A stretch of DNA of 64,000 nucleotides. It comes from Phanerodontia chrysosporium. Lineage: Eukaryota; Basidiomycota; Agaricomycetes; Polyporales; Phanerochaetaceae. The position numbers were made by a program, and so were the translations under genes. Shown here one piece after another: positions 35,654 to 47,022 of the stretch; position 1 is the first letter of the stretch, and each line of letters begins with the position of its first letter. The notes beneath the pieces were generated by a model. It saw nothing but the letters and a program-made list of their open reading frames with translations, had not been told where the DNA came from and did no database searches. The stretch is from assembly GCA_001910725.1 (NCBI GenBank), contig MJGA01000022.1, forward strand, positions 310,001 to 374,000, given 5' to 3'.

Positions 35654-37966
35654 ATGGCATTGGTCTCTCCTATTGAGCATCCAGCGCTGTTTATCTTGTC
35701 AGCGCTCGCCATAGCGCTGTACTTGTGGCGCAGGCATGTTTCACGCTATCTATCAGCTACATTCCAGGCCCAAAGGCGTCCTGGTTGTATGGCACGTATC
35801 ATGATATCTTGTAGCTCGTAGGTGTGATCCTGACCTTTGATCCTAGGCAATATCAAAGACTTCACTTATCAGCAGAATGTAGGAGACCTTGATTTCCAGT
35901 GGGTGAAGCAATTCGGCAGAGTCTGGAGGATGCAGAGTCCGTTCGGGGTACGTCTATCTAATTCAGGTGTCACTAACTTCACTTTACTGAAGAACCTGTC
36001 CAGACGGATATACTCGCACTGGCCGACCCCAAGGTACCTCCATTTCGTCACTGCGGCTTTGCGATCCAGTTAACTGAGCGGCTCTTTCAGGCTATGCAGC
36101 ATTGTTTTCACAAGGCAGACGATCAGTACAACAAGCGAGTCGAATCGACCGTAGGTTCTCGCATGATGATGGGCAAAGGACTGGTCTGGGCCAGCGGTAC
36201 GATTTCTGCGCATACATCCACTTGTATCCTCATTTCGTCGATAGGTACTACTCACGAGCGGCAGCGCAAGATCATGAGTCCGGCGTTCACGACTGCGCAA
36301 ATCCGCTCGTTCCTTCCTTTTTCAGGGCTGGTGCTGCGAAGGTACGTACATTCACTTAGGCTAGTAGCAGAACTCATAAGGGTTGCTTGTATAGTTAACT
36401 CAGAAGTGGAGGGACGAACTCTTTAACCATTCCACTGACGGCGCGGCGGTCCCCGTCAATAAGTGGTTCTCCAGGGCGACACTTGATATTCTTGGCGAGA
36501 GTACGTTTGTACAACAACGCTGCCTTAATTCCACTCATATTTTGTAGCTGCTTTTGACTTCAACTTTGGTGCCGTTGACGACAAGGACAACGAGGTCACT
36601 TTAGCATTTCATACCATGTTGTAAGTTTTACCACTTCGCGAGGCGTCATAGACACGATCTCACTTGGCTTAGTGCCAACTCCTGTCTCCGGCCGCCGAAA
36701 TGGGACTTGCTTTTCAAGAGGATATGGTATTTCCTGCCCAATCCCCTTCTCGAACTCGTTCAGTATGTGCCGACCAAGGAGCAGAACCGCTTCCGCCGCT
36801 GTAGGCTCGTCGTCGAGAAGGTCTCTCAGCAGCTCATCCAAGAGAAGCGAGAGGCTCTTCTAGCGGAAGCGAAGTCGAGTCGGGACATCTTCAGCGTGCT
36901 CGGTACGCCTCAGTCACCTTATCGACACACCTGCTAAAACAAAGTGTAGTCCGCGCGAACGTGTCGGAGAACCCGAACTCTCGGCTTAGCGACGAAGAGC
37001 TCATTGCGCAAATGGGAACTCTGGTGCTTGCTGGTCACGTCACGACTGCCACTACACTCAGCTGGATGCTCTATGAGCTAGCGCGGCGTCAGGATTACCA
37101 GGATAAGATGCGTGAAGAAATCGTCGTGGCACGTGCCCGCCTCCAAGAGCGCGGCCAGCAGGACTTCAGCATGGAGGACCTCGAAAACATGCATTACGTT
37201 CCAGCTGCCTGAAGGTCAGACACTGTTCGCACGTTTAGTGACGCTTCATGCTGACCTAGCTATAGGAGACCCTGCGCTTCCACCCACCCGTGTACCACCT
37301 CTTTCGCCAGGCGAATACCGACGACGTCATCCCGCTCGAGCAGCCTGTCCGCACGACCTCGGGCAAGTACGTCACGGAGATCCCATTGCAGCGGGCCAGC
37401 AGGTCCTCTTCTCGGTTTGCGCCTATCAGCGGTGAGTGGTGCTGTATGACTCAGCCGACGTCCTCCCCTGAGCGTATCTGGCAGCCTTCCCGAGGTGTGG
37501 GGCGAAGACGCCGGGATATGGAACCCGATGCGCTTCATCGACGGCAACGTCGACAAGCAGTCCAAACTCGGCTTATACTCGAATCTGTACGCGCCAGTTT
37601 TGCCATTGGCTGTGCTCCTGCTAAGACGTCACTGCAGCATGACATTCAGTGCTGGTAGTCGAGGATGTCTCGGGTACGTAATACTAGCCTGGTGCCCAAA
37701 TAATGAGCTGACCCGGGTGCTACAGGTGGCGCTTTACGTGAGTCTTTACGTTCGGTCTCGGTAGTTTAGGGCTCCTCACCGCTATCCTCAGCATCGTTGA
37801 GACCCTCGCGATCATCGTCGAGTTGTTGGAGCACTTCAAGTTCGAGCCCACGGAAGACACGGCAAAGGTCATTCGCGTTCCCACCGGCATCATGTCTGCT
37901 TTCACGGCCGGCAAGGAGCGCGAAGGCCCTCAGATGCTTCTCAAGGTCGTTCCCATCCTTTAAGTA
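35654..37966 (+). CDS. Cytochrome P450 with several frame breaks (probable pseudogene)
   Basis: Haem monooxygenase of fungal microsomal type. ATG at 35654 begins a membrane anchor (LFILSALAIALYLWRR). Seen in order: proline hinge YIPGPKASW, DILALADPKAMQ, ERQRKIMSPAFT, I-helix LVLAGHVTTATTLSW, ExxR motif ETLR, RFID (PERF-like), haem loop FSAGSRGCLG and tail TAKVIRVPTGIMS, stop TAA at about 37964-37966. Against the family, four single-base deficits break the frame: about 35746-35756 (before YIPGP), the T5 run 36318-36322 (FLPF/RAGAAK), about 37205-37210 (creating TGA before KETLR) and about 37382-37384 (EIP/AAGQQVLF). The I-helix acid of AG-x-[ED]-TT is replaced by Val. The intron after WLYG may be GC-AG. 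Probably not functional, unless these are sequence errors. Confidence 0.75.
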
Positions 37967-39394
37967 CTCTCACTCCGCCGAAGTGGCTTTCGTCGTCGTT
38001 TCATGTCGTTACACATAGTTACTAAACGACCGTTCAGGAGACTTGGGACTTCTTGTTACAGATTAAAACCACATGGTGAATTATAGCGAATTGCTAGTCA
38101 CGGGACCGCAGGAGGTGGCGTGTGTAAGGCGGCGTGCCGACTCGGGCCACGGGCGTCTATATGATCTGCGCACCGCCATAGGCTCGCGCCGAGCACCAAA
38201 TGGCGACTTACGTGCTCGGAGCGGTACCGACACCGCTGAATAGAAAACCGGGTCCACTTGATTTGTCGGACTTGCGGCAGCGCGAATTCAAAGAGACGAG
38301 CCTCCTGAGTTCATGGAATGCGTACATCCTAGTGCTCAGTGGAAAATTTGGTAACGTAATTGTCTCAAGTCACATTGTACGGCAGCACCAGGAGCCTAAG
38401 GTACGTCTGTCGCATTTCTAGCGAGAATCTTTTCTTATTCGTTGGAGCGATCCATGGTCTTGTCACAGGACACGATGTGCTCGTTCCGAAACGTCTGCTC
38501 ATTGATTTGTCGCGCGTAAATCCATTGATGACGAAGAGGAGGCCTACCCATTTGTCGCAGCTTGCCCAGCTAGGCGGGCAGCCGGCTAGGTGTGGGACGG
38601 GTGGTTCCTCGCGCCCTGATGTACGGCGGGCGTTTTCAACGTTGTGCGTGTATAGTTCTGAGACGTCCGATGGGCGCACTGACCGCTCTAGTGCCTCCCG
38701 CAGGCACCTGCCCTCGGGCTGCGTCCTGATGCCCATGCGCCATGCGTCCCTCGGTTAGAGTGGTCTCGACGCTGACTGGCGTAAGAGGCCGGTTTGATCT
38801 CCAACAAATCATCCCCATCCACCGTCGCGGACCGCCGGACAGATCGTCGATCGTCTCTTTTCCTACAGCTGTCTCTATCCCGGCATGTTGGCGCCACTTC
38901 GGTCAGCAAACACACTTGTACGCTATACGGTCGTCGCAGGAACAAAGCAGCAAAAGAGCCCTGACGCCGCCACTTTCAGATGTCTGCAGTGCTCGCCATA
39001 TTTTTACTAAAGGCTGCGCGCTCTGGCACCTCCAAAACGGCTTTGCCCCGTGAAGCTCTACTCTGCTTCCGACACGCTCAGATTTGTTAGCCGTGTGTGG
39101 TTGCGCGGATGAATTACCGTTTTCGACCACTGCCCCGGGGCTGCCCGTCGCCCTCGGGGATAGTAGGTGGCCTGCCCGAATTTGGCGTCTACATGCTGCA
39201 TTCTCCTCTCGCCGAAAGGCCTGTCGGCGGAGCAGGATGGGCTGACAGGACCTGCGCCTAGCGACGGCTGAGTCGTCACCGTAGTAAAGTTATAAGAAGA
39301 GACATGCGACGAAATGCTAATACCCCGACAGGGACCAACTCTCTGTTTCCGCTAAACAGCAGCCCTCCTTAGAATCTCTACTCTGCTTGGCACT
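37967..39394. other. Intergenic spacer with GMC gene 1 promoter
   Basis: About 1.4 kb between the P450 and GMC gene 1, both plus strand. Its frames lack family resemblance. A TATA-like site near the GMC gene is listed separately. Confidence 0.5.
39291..39296 (+). promoter_or_regulatory. TATA-like box of GMC gene 1
   Basis: TATAAG 99 bases upstream of the ATG at 39395, a spacing close to that of the other TATA boxes in this window. Confidence 0.45.
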
Positions 39395-42270
39395 ATGTCC
39401 AACGTCTCTAGCATCGACAAAGTCTCTGACAAGTCCTTCGACTACATCATTGTCGGTACGTCGTCGTTGTCGGTGTCTCGCGCAAGCTATCTGATGGATT
39501 GTTCGACCAGGCGGTGGAGTAAGTCTCTTTCATACCGCTTTTCTCCCCCTGCTCATGCTGTCAACACCGCCAGACTTCTGGTCTGACTCTAGCCGCCCGT
39601 CTGTCTGAGGACCCCACCCAGTCTGTGCTCGTTCTCGAGTCCGGAAGTGCCAACCTGAATGATGCCGAGCTATGTCCGTATCTCCCATTCTTCTGAGCCT
39701 ACCTATGTCAACGTTGTCATCTAGTGCGCTCTGCGTCATACGGCTCGCTTCACGGCAAACCTGGATATGAGTGGGGCCACAAGACGGTAGGACAAACCCC
39801 GTACTAAGCCGGCCGTACCGAGCTCCTGACGTCGATCCCGTAGTCGAACCAAGAAGGTCTCAATGGACGGTCTGCGCCGTGGGCTCGCGGCAAGGGCTTG
39901 GGCGGTTCTTCTGGCATCAACTTTCTGTGCTACACCAAGCCTCCTGCGCGCGATATCGATGGTGCGTACGGCCTACACTGAGCAGTAACAGTCCATTCAC
40001 GTTCACGACAGACTGGGAGAAGCTGGGTAACCCGGGCTGGAACTGGGAGGCTCATCAAAAGATGCTGAAGCGGGTAGAAAGGTAAACTCCTCCTACTCAC
40101 AGGCTCCGTGACCTGGCTTGATGACCGTTCTCCTATTAGATGGCAAGCTCCGCCCCAGGATGTTATGAAGAGGATGAAGCTGGATCCTGCCGAGTGCACG
40201 TTCGGGACGGATGGTGCGCTCGCTCACGCTTGTACCCGGGATTTCGTTGACCGCTGCCGGGCAGGTCCTTTGGGCGTCGGCTTCCCTGCGTTGTTGCAAG
40301 ATGGCGAGATCAACTTCTTGGAGACGTTGGAGAAGGCCGGCATCCCGCGAGCGCCGCAGCCCGTAAGTCTTCTGCCCGTGCTAGAAGCTCTCAAATTGAT
40401 GATAACTGTACGACGGCTAGTACAACGGTAATGTACGCCACGGTCTCGCTCACTCTAGCCGCTTTCTATTGACATTCGACTATTCAGCCTAACGGACACT
40501 TCTGGGTGCCCAACACCTTCGACACCGAGACGCAGACCAGGTCGTACTCGGCGACAGCATTCTACCTGCCCAACAAGGATCGGTCGAACCTTTTCGTCCT
40601 CACCGACGCCCATGTTCACCGTGTACTCACGGGCGCAGGCCCCGGCGGCAAGCTGTCTGCCACTGGGGTCGAGTTCGGGTATGGCGGTAGTACCCATCGT
40701 GCGCACGCTGCAAAGGAGGTTATCATCAGCGCTGGGTAAGCTTACCTCACGCCGGCAAACGCGTAGCTCTGTCGCTGAATAATACCCTGCGCAGCGCCCT
40801 GAAATCCCCGCAGCTTCTCGAGCTGTCAGGCATAGGTCGTAGGGAGATTCTGGAGAAGATCGGTGTCCCGGTCAAGATCGACCTTCCTGGCGTTGGCGAA
40901 AACGTTCAGGAACACTTTGCGGTCAGCGTCACGTGGGGTGCGTATTCTCTACCCCGCTCACTGAAGACTGACTGATACGTTGTTCTAGAATTGCGCGATG
41001 ACTTCCATTGGGACACAATGGACTTGCTGCGGGACCCTGAGACATTCTCCAAGAACGTCGACCTCCTGTGAGTTACGTTTGTTGTGCCTACGCTTCGAAT
41101 ATTCAAGAGCATCCGCCGTCTTTCAGCAAAGAGCGTAAAGGGCTGTTTACTATGGGCATCATCGCCATGGCGTTTTTCCCGCTCGATACCATCTCCGACA
41201 AGGCTGGCGAAATCTACAAACGGGCCAAGGAAGAGCTGGCGCTCGTAAACCCGACCACGGTCCCCGCAGGTTTCTTCGAGCAGATGGAACTTCAGCTAGC
41301 TCGCCTTAACCCCAAGACGAGCAGCCCGGTTCTCGAGCTGGTGCTTGTCCCTGGATTCCTGTCTGGACCGAGTAAGCGTTGAACGACCTCTCGTGGCGCT
41401 GGAGCTAACCTTGCATAGACCCACCCGTCCCCGGAAAGCGCTACCTGACGTGTTCGGGCATCGTCAATTCTGCCTTCTCCCGCGGCAAGATTGTGAGTGC
41501 GCTTGCGTGCGTATGTGGCCAAGCGTCGTCGTTGATATCTCCTGGCATAGCATGCCAAGTCGAAGAACCCCGAGGAGGATCCGGATTTCGACCCCCATTA
41601 TTTCGAACGCCGTGTCGGTAAGTGAGAAGGCTGCGTATGATATCGTGGGTGCCAAACGGTGTGCCCTACAGATGCAGAGATGTTCCTTGAAACGATCAAA
41701 TTCGTGCGCGGCCTGGCGGAGATCAGTCCTATCAAGGACATGATAGGTGCGGCCTGCGGTTGCGCGTGCTAGCTTATGCTCACCGTACCACAGTGAAGGA
41801 AGTAAACCCCGGGCCCAAGGTGCAGACAGACGAAGACATACTCAGTGCGTACTTCTAGTCATGCCCTATACTTCGCTCATCTTCTCTGCAGACTGGGCGA
41901 AGGCCGTCCTCTTTACGGCTCATCGTAGGTTCCACAACACCTGCGACCGAGATTTATGCTCACATGCCTCTTTATAGATACTTCTTCGTCTCTGTCAATG
42001 CTCCCCCGAGAGAAAGGCGGTGTCGTTGACCCGCAACTGAAGGTATACGGCACAGAGAACCTTCGGGTTGCGGATATATCCGTCATGCCTGTGCACATCT
42101 CGAGTCATCCCCAGTGTGAGTCCCATCACTGCATAAATCTGACGTTCACTCAAGCTCTCTCTCTAGCTACCGCATACTTCATCGCAGAGAAAGGTTAGTT
42201 CAGATGTTTTGGTGTGGCGCACACGACTCAACGAGGTTTAGCCGCCAATATCATTGCTGGCACTGCCTGA
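39395..42270 (+). CDS. GMC oxidoreductase (aryl-alcohol-oxidase-like), gene 1
   Basis: FAD-dependent alcohol/aldehyde oxidase or dehydrogenase of the GMC (AA3) family. ATG at 39395 leads into SFDYIIVG, and two tiny-exon splices build the FAD loop [13 protein letters not shown]. Then [42 protein letters not shown] and the long substrate domain. The C-terminus has [20 protein letters not shown] and [18 protein letters not shown]. The two catalytic histidines are taken to be those in HHTSSS and SSHPQ, by analogy with aryl-alcohol oxidase. TGA at 42268-42270. About fifteen short introns, and every join tested is in frame. No signal peptide is seen, so it may be intracellular. Sister genes: 43427-46305 and the partial gene at 63535. 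Confidence 0.85.
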
Positions 42271-43426
42271 TATGCCAGAAGCAGGGTTTGCTTCTGAGGT
42301 GCAGCGTTCTGTGGGTTGCTGTTGGCTCTTCGCTCGGGAATGGTCTTGTTTCACTCTATCATCTGTAGAAGTATCTATTGTATGGTGTACGGCTGCGCTC
42401 AAATATCAGCATGGCGTGGATGGATTGTCGTCTGCAGCAATACCTCATTGATATAATGAAGTTTAACCGAAAGGTATCTGGCTTGTGCGGCTGCCCTCTG
42501 GTGCTGGTAGTATTGATGCTGCTGCTATGATCAGGCTATGCAAAGGCGATAATCAACACGTGCGCAATTTATGGGCGGGGAGCTTACATCTCGCCAAAAC
42601 TTGCACTGATATCGTTTCAAATGATCACAGAAAAGAGCAGTCGTCGGTGCGTGACAGTACGGCAGCTCGCTGAGCGTCGAGCTGTGGCGGCAGGCTCTAA
42701 TCTGAACTCCGTCATCATCTCCGCTCGGCCGAGTTCGGCGATGGAAAGTTATTGGCGCCCGATGACCGGAGGAACTTGCCAGTGAACTGCATCCTGCTCT
42801 CACAGGAAACCAATGCTAAGAGAAAGTTTGACACTGTTCTCTTCTCTACGAGAGGTATGCAGCTTATGGTTTGTGGCATGGACATCTACTCATCATGAGC
42901 TGCAGTGCTTGCTGACAGCGGTGACAAGGCTGGAAACGCGAACAACCGTCCCCGAGCGTGCCTCGGACACCTGAGCGCCGCTGCATGATGCGCTGATGGT
43001 CTCTCTTCATGGATCTTGGCCTTCGTTTGATGTTACTTTGCGCGCAAGGTTGCTTTGAGACAGCCGATCTCGGAGCATGCCCCCTCGGGGTGAACATCGA
43101 TGCCCGCGGCCCACCTCGACTTCCCGCGTTCGGCGAGGGCCGACGGCACACAATCGAGAGCGAACTTGCGCACTAGCTCGGCATCCTCTGACGGGCCTGC
43201 CCTTATTACCCTCGCGCCGGGCTCATGCCGCCCGAGGTATATCGCTGGGGATCAGGTTCAGGATGAGAAGGCAGATTAGGAACCATAGCGGACTTATGGA
43301 GCCCGGCTCTCAACTGTTGTATATAGGTCGCGCTGTCGAGAATGGGTGCATCGGCGACGCGCCACATCACCTCCCTGCAATACTACCAAGCATCCGTTCC
43401 TCGTTCCTGATACCGTCCCTTCAACA
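42271..43426. other. Intergenic spacer with GMC gene 2 promoter
   Basis: About 1.15 kb between the tandem GMC genes. No convincing gene. It contains a TATA-like site (43320-43325) at the standard distance from the next ATG. Confidence 0.5.
43320..43325 (+). promoter_or_regulatory. TATA-like box of GMC gene 2
   Basis: TATATA about 107 bases upstream of the ATG at 43427. Spacing agrees with the other promoters in the window. Confidence 0.5.
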
Positions 43427-46305
43427 TGCCAAACATCTGCACCATCGAAGAAGTCGTAAACAGGAGCTTTGACTATATCATTGTTGGTAAGTGGCAAAGT
43501 AAACTCAACGAGTGCAACTGTGCTGAAGGCTACATACAGGGGGCGGGGTATGTCCCTCGATGCCTTCACTAACTCATGACTTACAAGCATGGTGTAATGT
43601 AGGGCTGTGGCCTTACTCTAGCAGCGCGCCTGACAGAGGACCCCTCGAGGACCGTCCTGGTGTTAGAGTCCGGAGGGGCGAACCTGAATGACCCTGAACT
43701 TTGTACGTGATGCACCTGTTCGTTCGCAACCTACTCAACTGAACGAAATCCGGGACAGTGCGTTCAGCCTCGTACGGCGCTCATTATGGAAAGCCCCAGT
43801 ATGACTGGGACCATAAGACGGTAGGTTTGTACTAGTGCACCGTGGTACCGCTAACTGAGGTATGTTGTCCTTGCAGACCAAGCAGAAGCACCTCGATGAC
43901 CGGTCCGTGACCTGGCAGCGTGGCAAGGGCCTCGGCGGCTCAACTGCCATCAATTTTATGGGTTACTCCAAGCCAACTACACGCGATATCGATGGTCTGT
44001 CTCCTGACGAACTACCTGCCAGAAGTATTGACGAGGTCCTCGTTAGATTGGGAGAAGCTAGGGAATCCGGGCTGGAACTTCGAGTCACATCAGAAGTTCC
44101 TCCCTCGAGCAGAGAGGTATTTCTACTGTTCTTTGTCGGTCCGCGTTGATACATCCTTCGCCCCAGGTTTCAACCACCGCCGCCCGAATTCCAGGAGAAG
44201 ATGAGGATTGACCCCGCTACGTTCAAGTTCGGAACAGAAGGTATGTTTTTCTTGGTCTGCGTGCGTCGAAACATTGACGATTGTGTTAGGTTCTGTCTGC
44301 ATCAGTGCTCCACCGCTTTTCTCAGACGGAGTGGTGAGATGCATAGAAACATTAGAGAATGCCGGCCTGCCTCAGGCGCCTCAACCTGTGTGTTGGCTTG
44401 TCTTCCCGTGAAAGCCTGAACTGATGAACGTCCTCACTAGTACGATGGAGACGTACGTGCTTCTGATCTTGTTGTGCGTACGTTCTTCGCTCATCCGCCT
44501 ATCAGCCCTCCGGATGGTTCTGGGTCCCGGCGACGTATGACACGGAGACGCAGTCCAGGTCGTACTCGACAACCGCGTTCTACATCCCCAACAAGGGAAG
44601 GCCGAACTTCTTCGTCCTCACTCACGCGCATGCACACCGTGTGCTAACAGAGCCAGGGATCAACGGCAGCCTGACTGCAGTCGGTGTTGAGTTCGGCCAT
44701 GGCGGCGGTACCCATACAGTGCGAGCAGCCAAAGAGGTCATCCTAAGCGCTGGGTTCGTTTGTCTCGCTCATATTTGCTTGACATGCGCTGACTTACTAT
44801 TACGCGACTTAGAGCGTTGAGGTCCCCGCAGATCCTGGAGCTTTCAGGTATCGGGCGCAAGGACGTGCTCGAAAGAATCAGTGTTCCTGTCAAGCTCGAG
44901 CTTGCTGGTGTCGGCGAGAATGTGCAAGAACACATTGCGAGTGCAATGACCTGGGGTGGGTTTACCCCTTCGGCAGGCAGCCTAGCTGGCCGTTTCTAAT
45001 CGTTCGGTGCTGCAGAATTGAAAGACGACTATCCGTGGGAAACACTGGATCTTTTGCGCGACCCAGAGACTTTTGCCAAGAACCTGGAGCTTCTGTGAGC
45101 TGTTCTGCTAACTCTACCGCGTCTTGCAGCGTCTGAACGTTTACTTAGCAAACAAGGAAAGGGACTTTTCACGTCGGGGCTCTACCTCATGGCATTCTTC
45201 ACTTTAAATATGGTATCGGACAAGGCTCAGGAAATCTACGAGCGTGCGAGGGAAGAGATTGCCAAGATCGATCCGAGTTCGGTTCCTGCAGGCTTCAAGG
45301 AGCAAATAGAGCTGCAGCTAGCGCGCCTCAACCCTGCAACGAGCAGTCCATATTGTGAGGTCGTCGTCGTCCCAGGGTTCTTCTCTGGGCCTAGTAAGCA
45401 CATCCTTTATGTACTTCAACGACCTGCAACTGACAGCGTCGTAGACCCGCCCACTCCCGGCAAGCGATATATTACCTGGATGTGCGTGCTCAACAGCGCT
45501 TTCTCCCGCGGGACCATCGTGAGCACGCCAATATCGCTTACAGCTACAGCTCAGTTATTCACGCACGCGTCGTACAGCACGCGAAATCCGATAATCCGGA
45601 CGAAGATTCAGAGTTCGACCCTCACTACTTAGAGCGTAATGCAGGTCGGTCGACACATTGCCTATGCACGCCCATCGCTTAACGCTCGTGCAGATGCGGA
45701 GATGTTCTTGGAGATGGCGAAGTGGATGCGCAACCTGGGAAACGTCAGTCCGTTCAAGGATATGATCGGTGCGAGCGGTTCCTGTGACTTCCATTGTCTC
45801 CTGCAGCTGACTCAAATGCAGCCGGAGAGGTTAATCCTGGCCCCGAAGTACAGACAGACGAGCAGTTACTCAGTGCGTACTCAAGTCATGACCTTGGCGC
45901 GGCATCATCTCACGCATCTGTCAGAATGGATGAAGGCCTGGTGCCACACTCCTTGCCGTACGTTCCTCGTGCGAATAATATATGATGGCACTCATAGTTC
46001 CTGGCCAGATACCGTGGGTTCGCTCTCGATGTTGCCCCTCGAGAAAGGCGGTGTGGTAGACCCCAATCTGAAAGTCTACGGAACGAACAACCTTCGTGTT
46101 GTCGACATCTCTGTCGTTCCTCTGCACATTTCCAGCCATACTCAATGTGAGAGTGCACTTTTGCCCCGATCCCACATGTCGCTAAACTTGGTTCTTGCAG
46201 CCACGGCTTACTTTATTGCAGAGAAAGGTCAGCATTCGTGACCCACATCTCTTCATTTTGCTAACCACATATACAGCCGCCGACATCATCAAGTCGTCCT
46301 CGTAA
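43427..46305 (+). CDS. GMC oxidoreductase (aryl-alcohol-oxidase-like), gene 2
   Basis: Tandem paralogue of GMC gene 1 with matching intron sites. ATG at 43427 (MPNICTIEEV), FAD loop rebuilt over three exons as [13 protein letters not shown], then GKGLGGSTAINFMGY and [16 protein letters not shown]. Next come [66 protein letters not shown] and LRVVDISVVPLHISSHTQ. The catalytic pair is taken to be His of HTVGS and His of SSHTQ. Stop TAA at 46303-46305. No frame break found. No signal peptide seen. Likely oxidises an alcohol with FAD and passes electrons to O2 or a quinone, but the substrate is unknown. Confidence 0.85.
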
Positions 46306-47022
46306 GGTTTTGCTCTACGAGTAAAGTACCGTGTCGGCGTTATCGTGAAGTCTGAGTCTGTTGTGTACGATCACAAATGAAGGGTACCACATTCGAGTTG
46401 CTCGCTCAGTCCGTATGGTTGGGTTACGGGCATCAACGCTGCCCGGCTGTCCAACAATCTGATACAACATATAGAAGCTGCGTGAGGAGGTGAACGAAGA
46501 GCGGAGGACACTTCGCCTTTCGAAGTCCGACACACCGACCGGCAGTCGGTTCTAACTCAGTACTGCAGACTACGTCGGAATGGCGCGGCAGATCTATGCC
46601 TCTTGACTTTTGCAGCATTGACAGTGAACTTTCATGTGAAGACCTGCCAAGTATTCAACCGCTACCTGAGACGTGTTGTAGTTCGTGGTCTTTATCTGTA
46701 CCGATGATATTTACTGATGCAAAAAGTTGTAGTGCGCGCTATCCTGACATTGGGGACTCGGACTGATTCCCGTGAGCCCTCAGGGTGTGTATTGATGCTC
46801 ACAGCTCATCTCGATTCTCGCGCGTTGCACGTCAAAGAGCTAAGGGTTGCATTCAGCAGCGTCAATCAATGATAAAGAAGGACTTATTTCTTTGTATGCA
46901 GGTGAAAGGAAGCGTCATATCACAGATACTCGCTATAAAAGCTCCCCAACATTGACCGTTGGTTCTCCTCAACTAACTTTCCCAGTCCCCGTCCCCATCT
47001 CCGTAATCTTGTATCTCCCTCT
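46306..47022. other. Intergenic spacer
   Basis: About 715 bases between GMC gene 2 and the next plus-strand gene. Contains a clear TATAAA (46934-46939). No gene-like frame otherwise. Confidence 0.5.
46934..46939 (+). promoter_or_regulatory. TATA box of the gene at 47023
   Basis: TATAAA 89 bases upstream of the ATG at 47023. It supports that start and suggests the low-complexity frame below is a real gene. Confidence 0.55.

Noticed and set aside
36961..37212. P450 reading frame ending at the TGA after HYVPAA as a true C-terminus
   Set aside because: The downstream exons contain ExxR and the haem loop, so the stop reflects a frame break rather than a natural end.
7084..46305. Calling the region a definite biosynthetic gene cluster
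   Set aside because: Housekeeping and transporter genes are interleaved, no pathway regulator is seen, and key enzymes may be broken. Kept as inference only.
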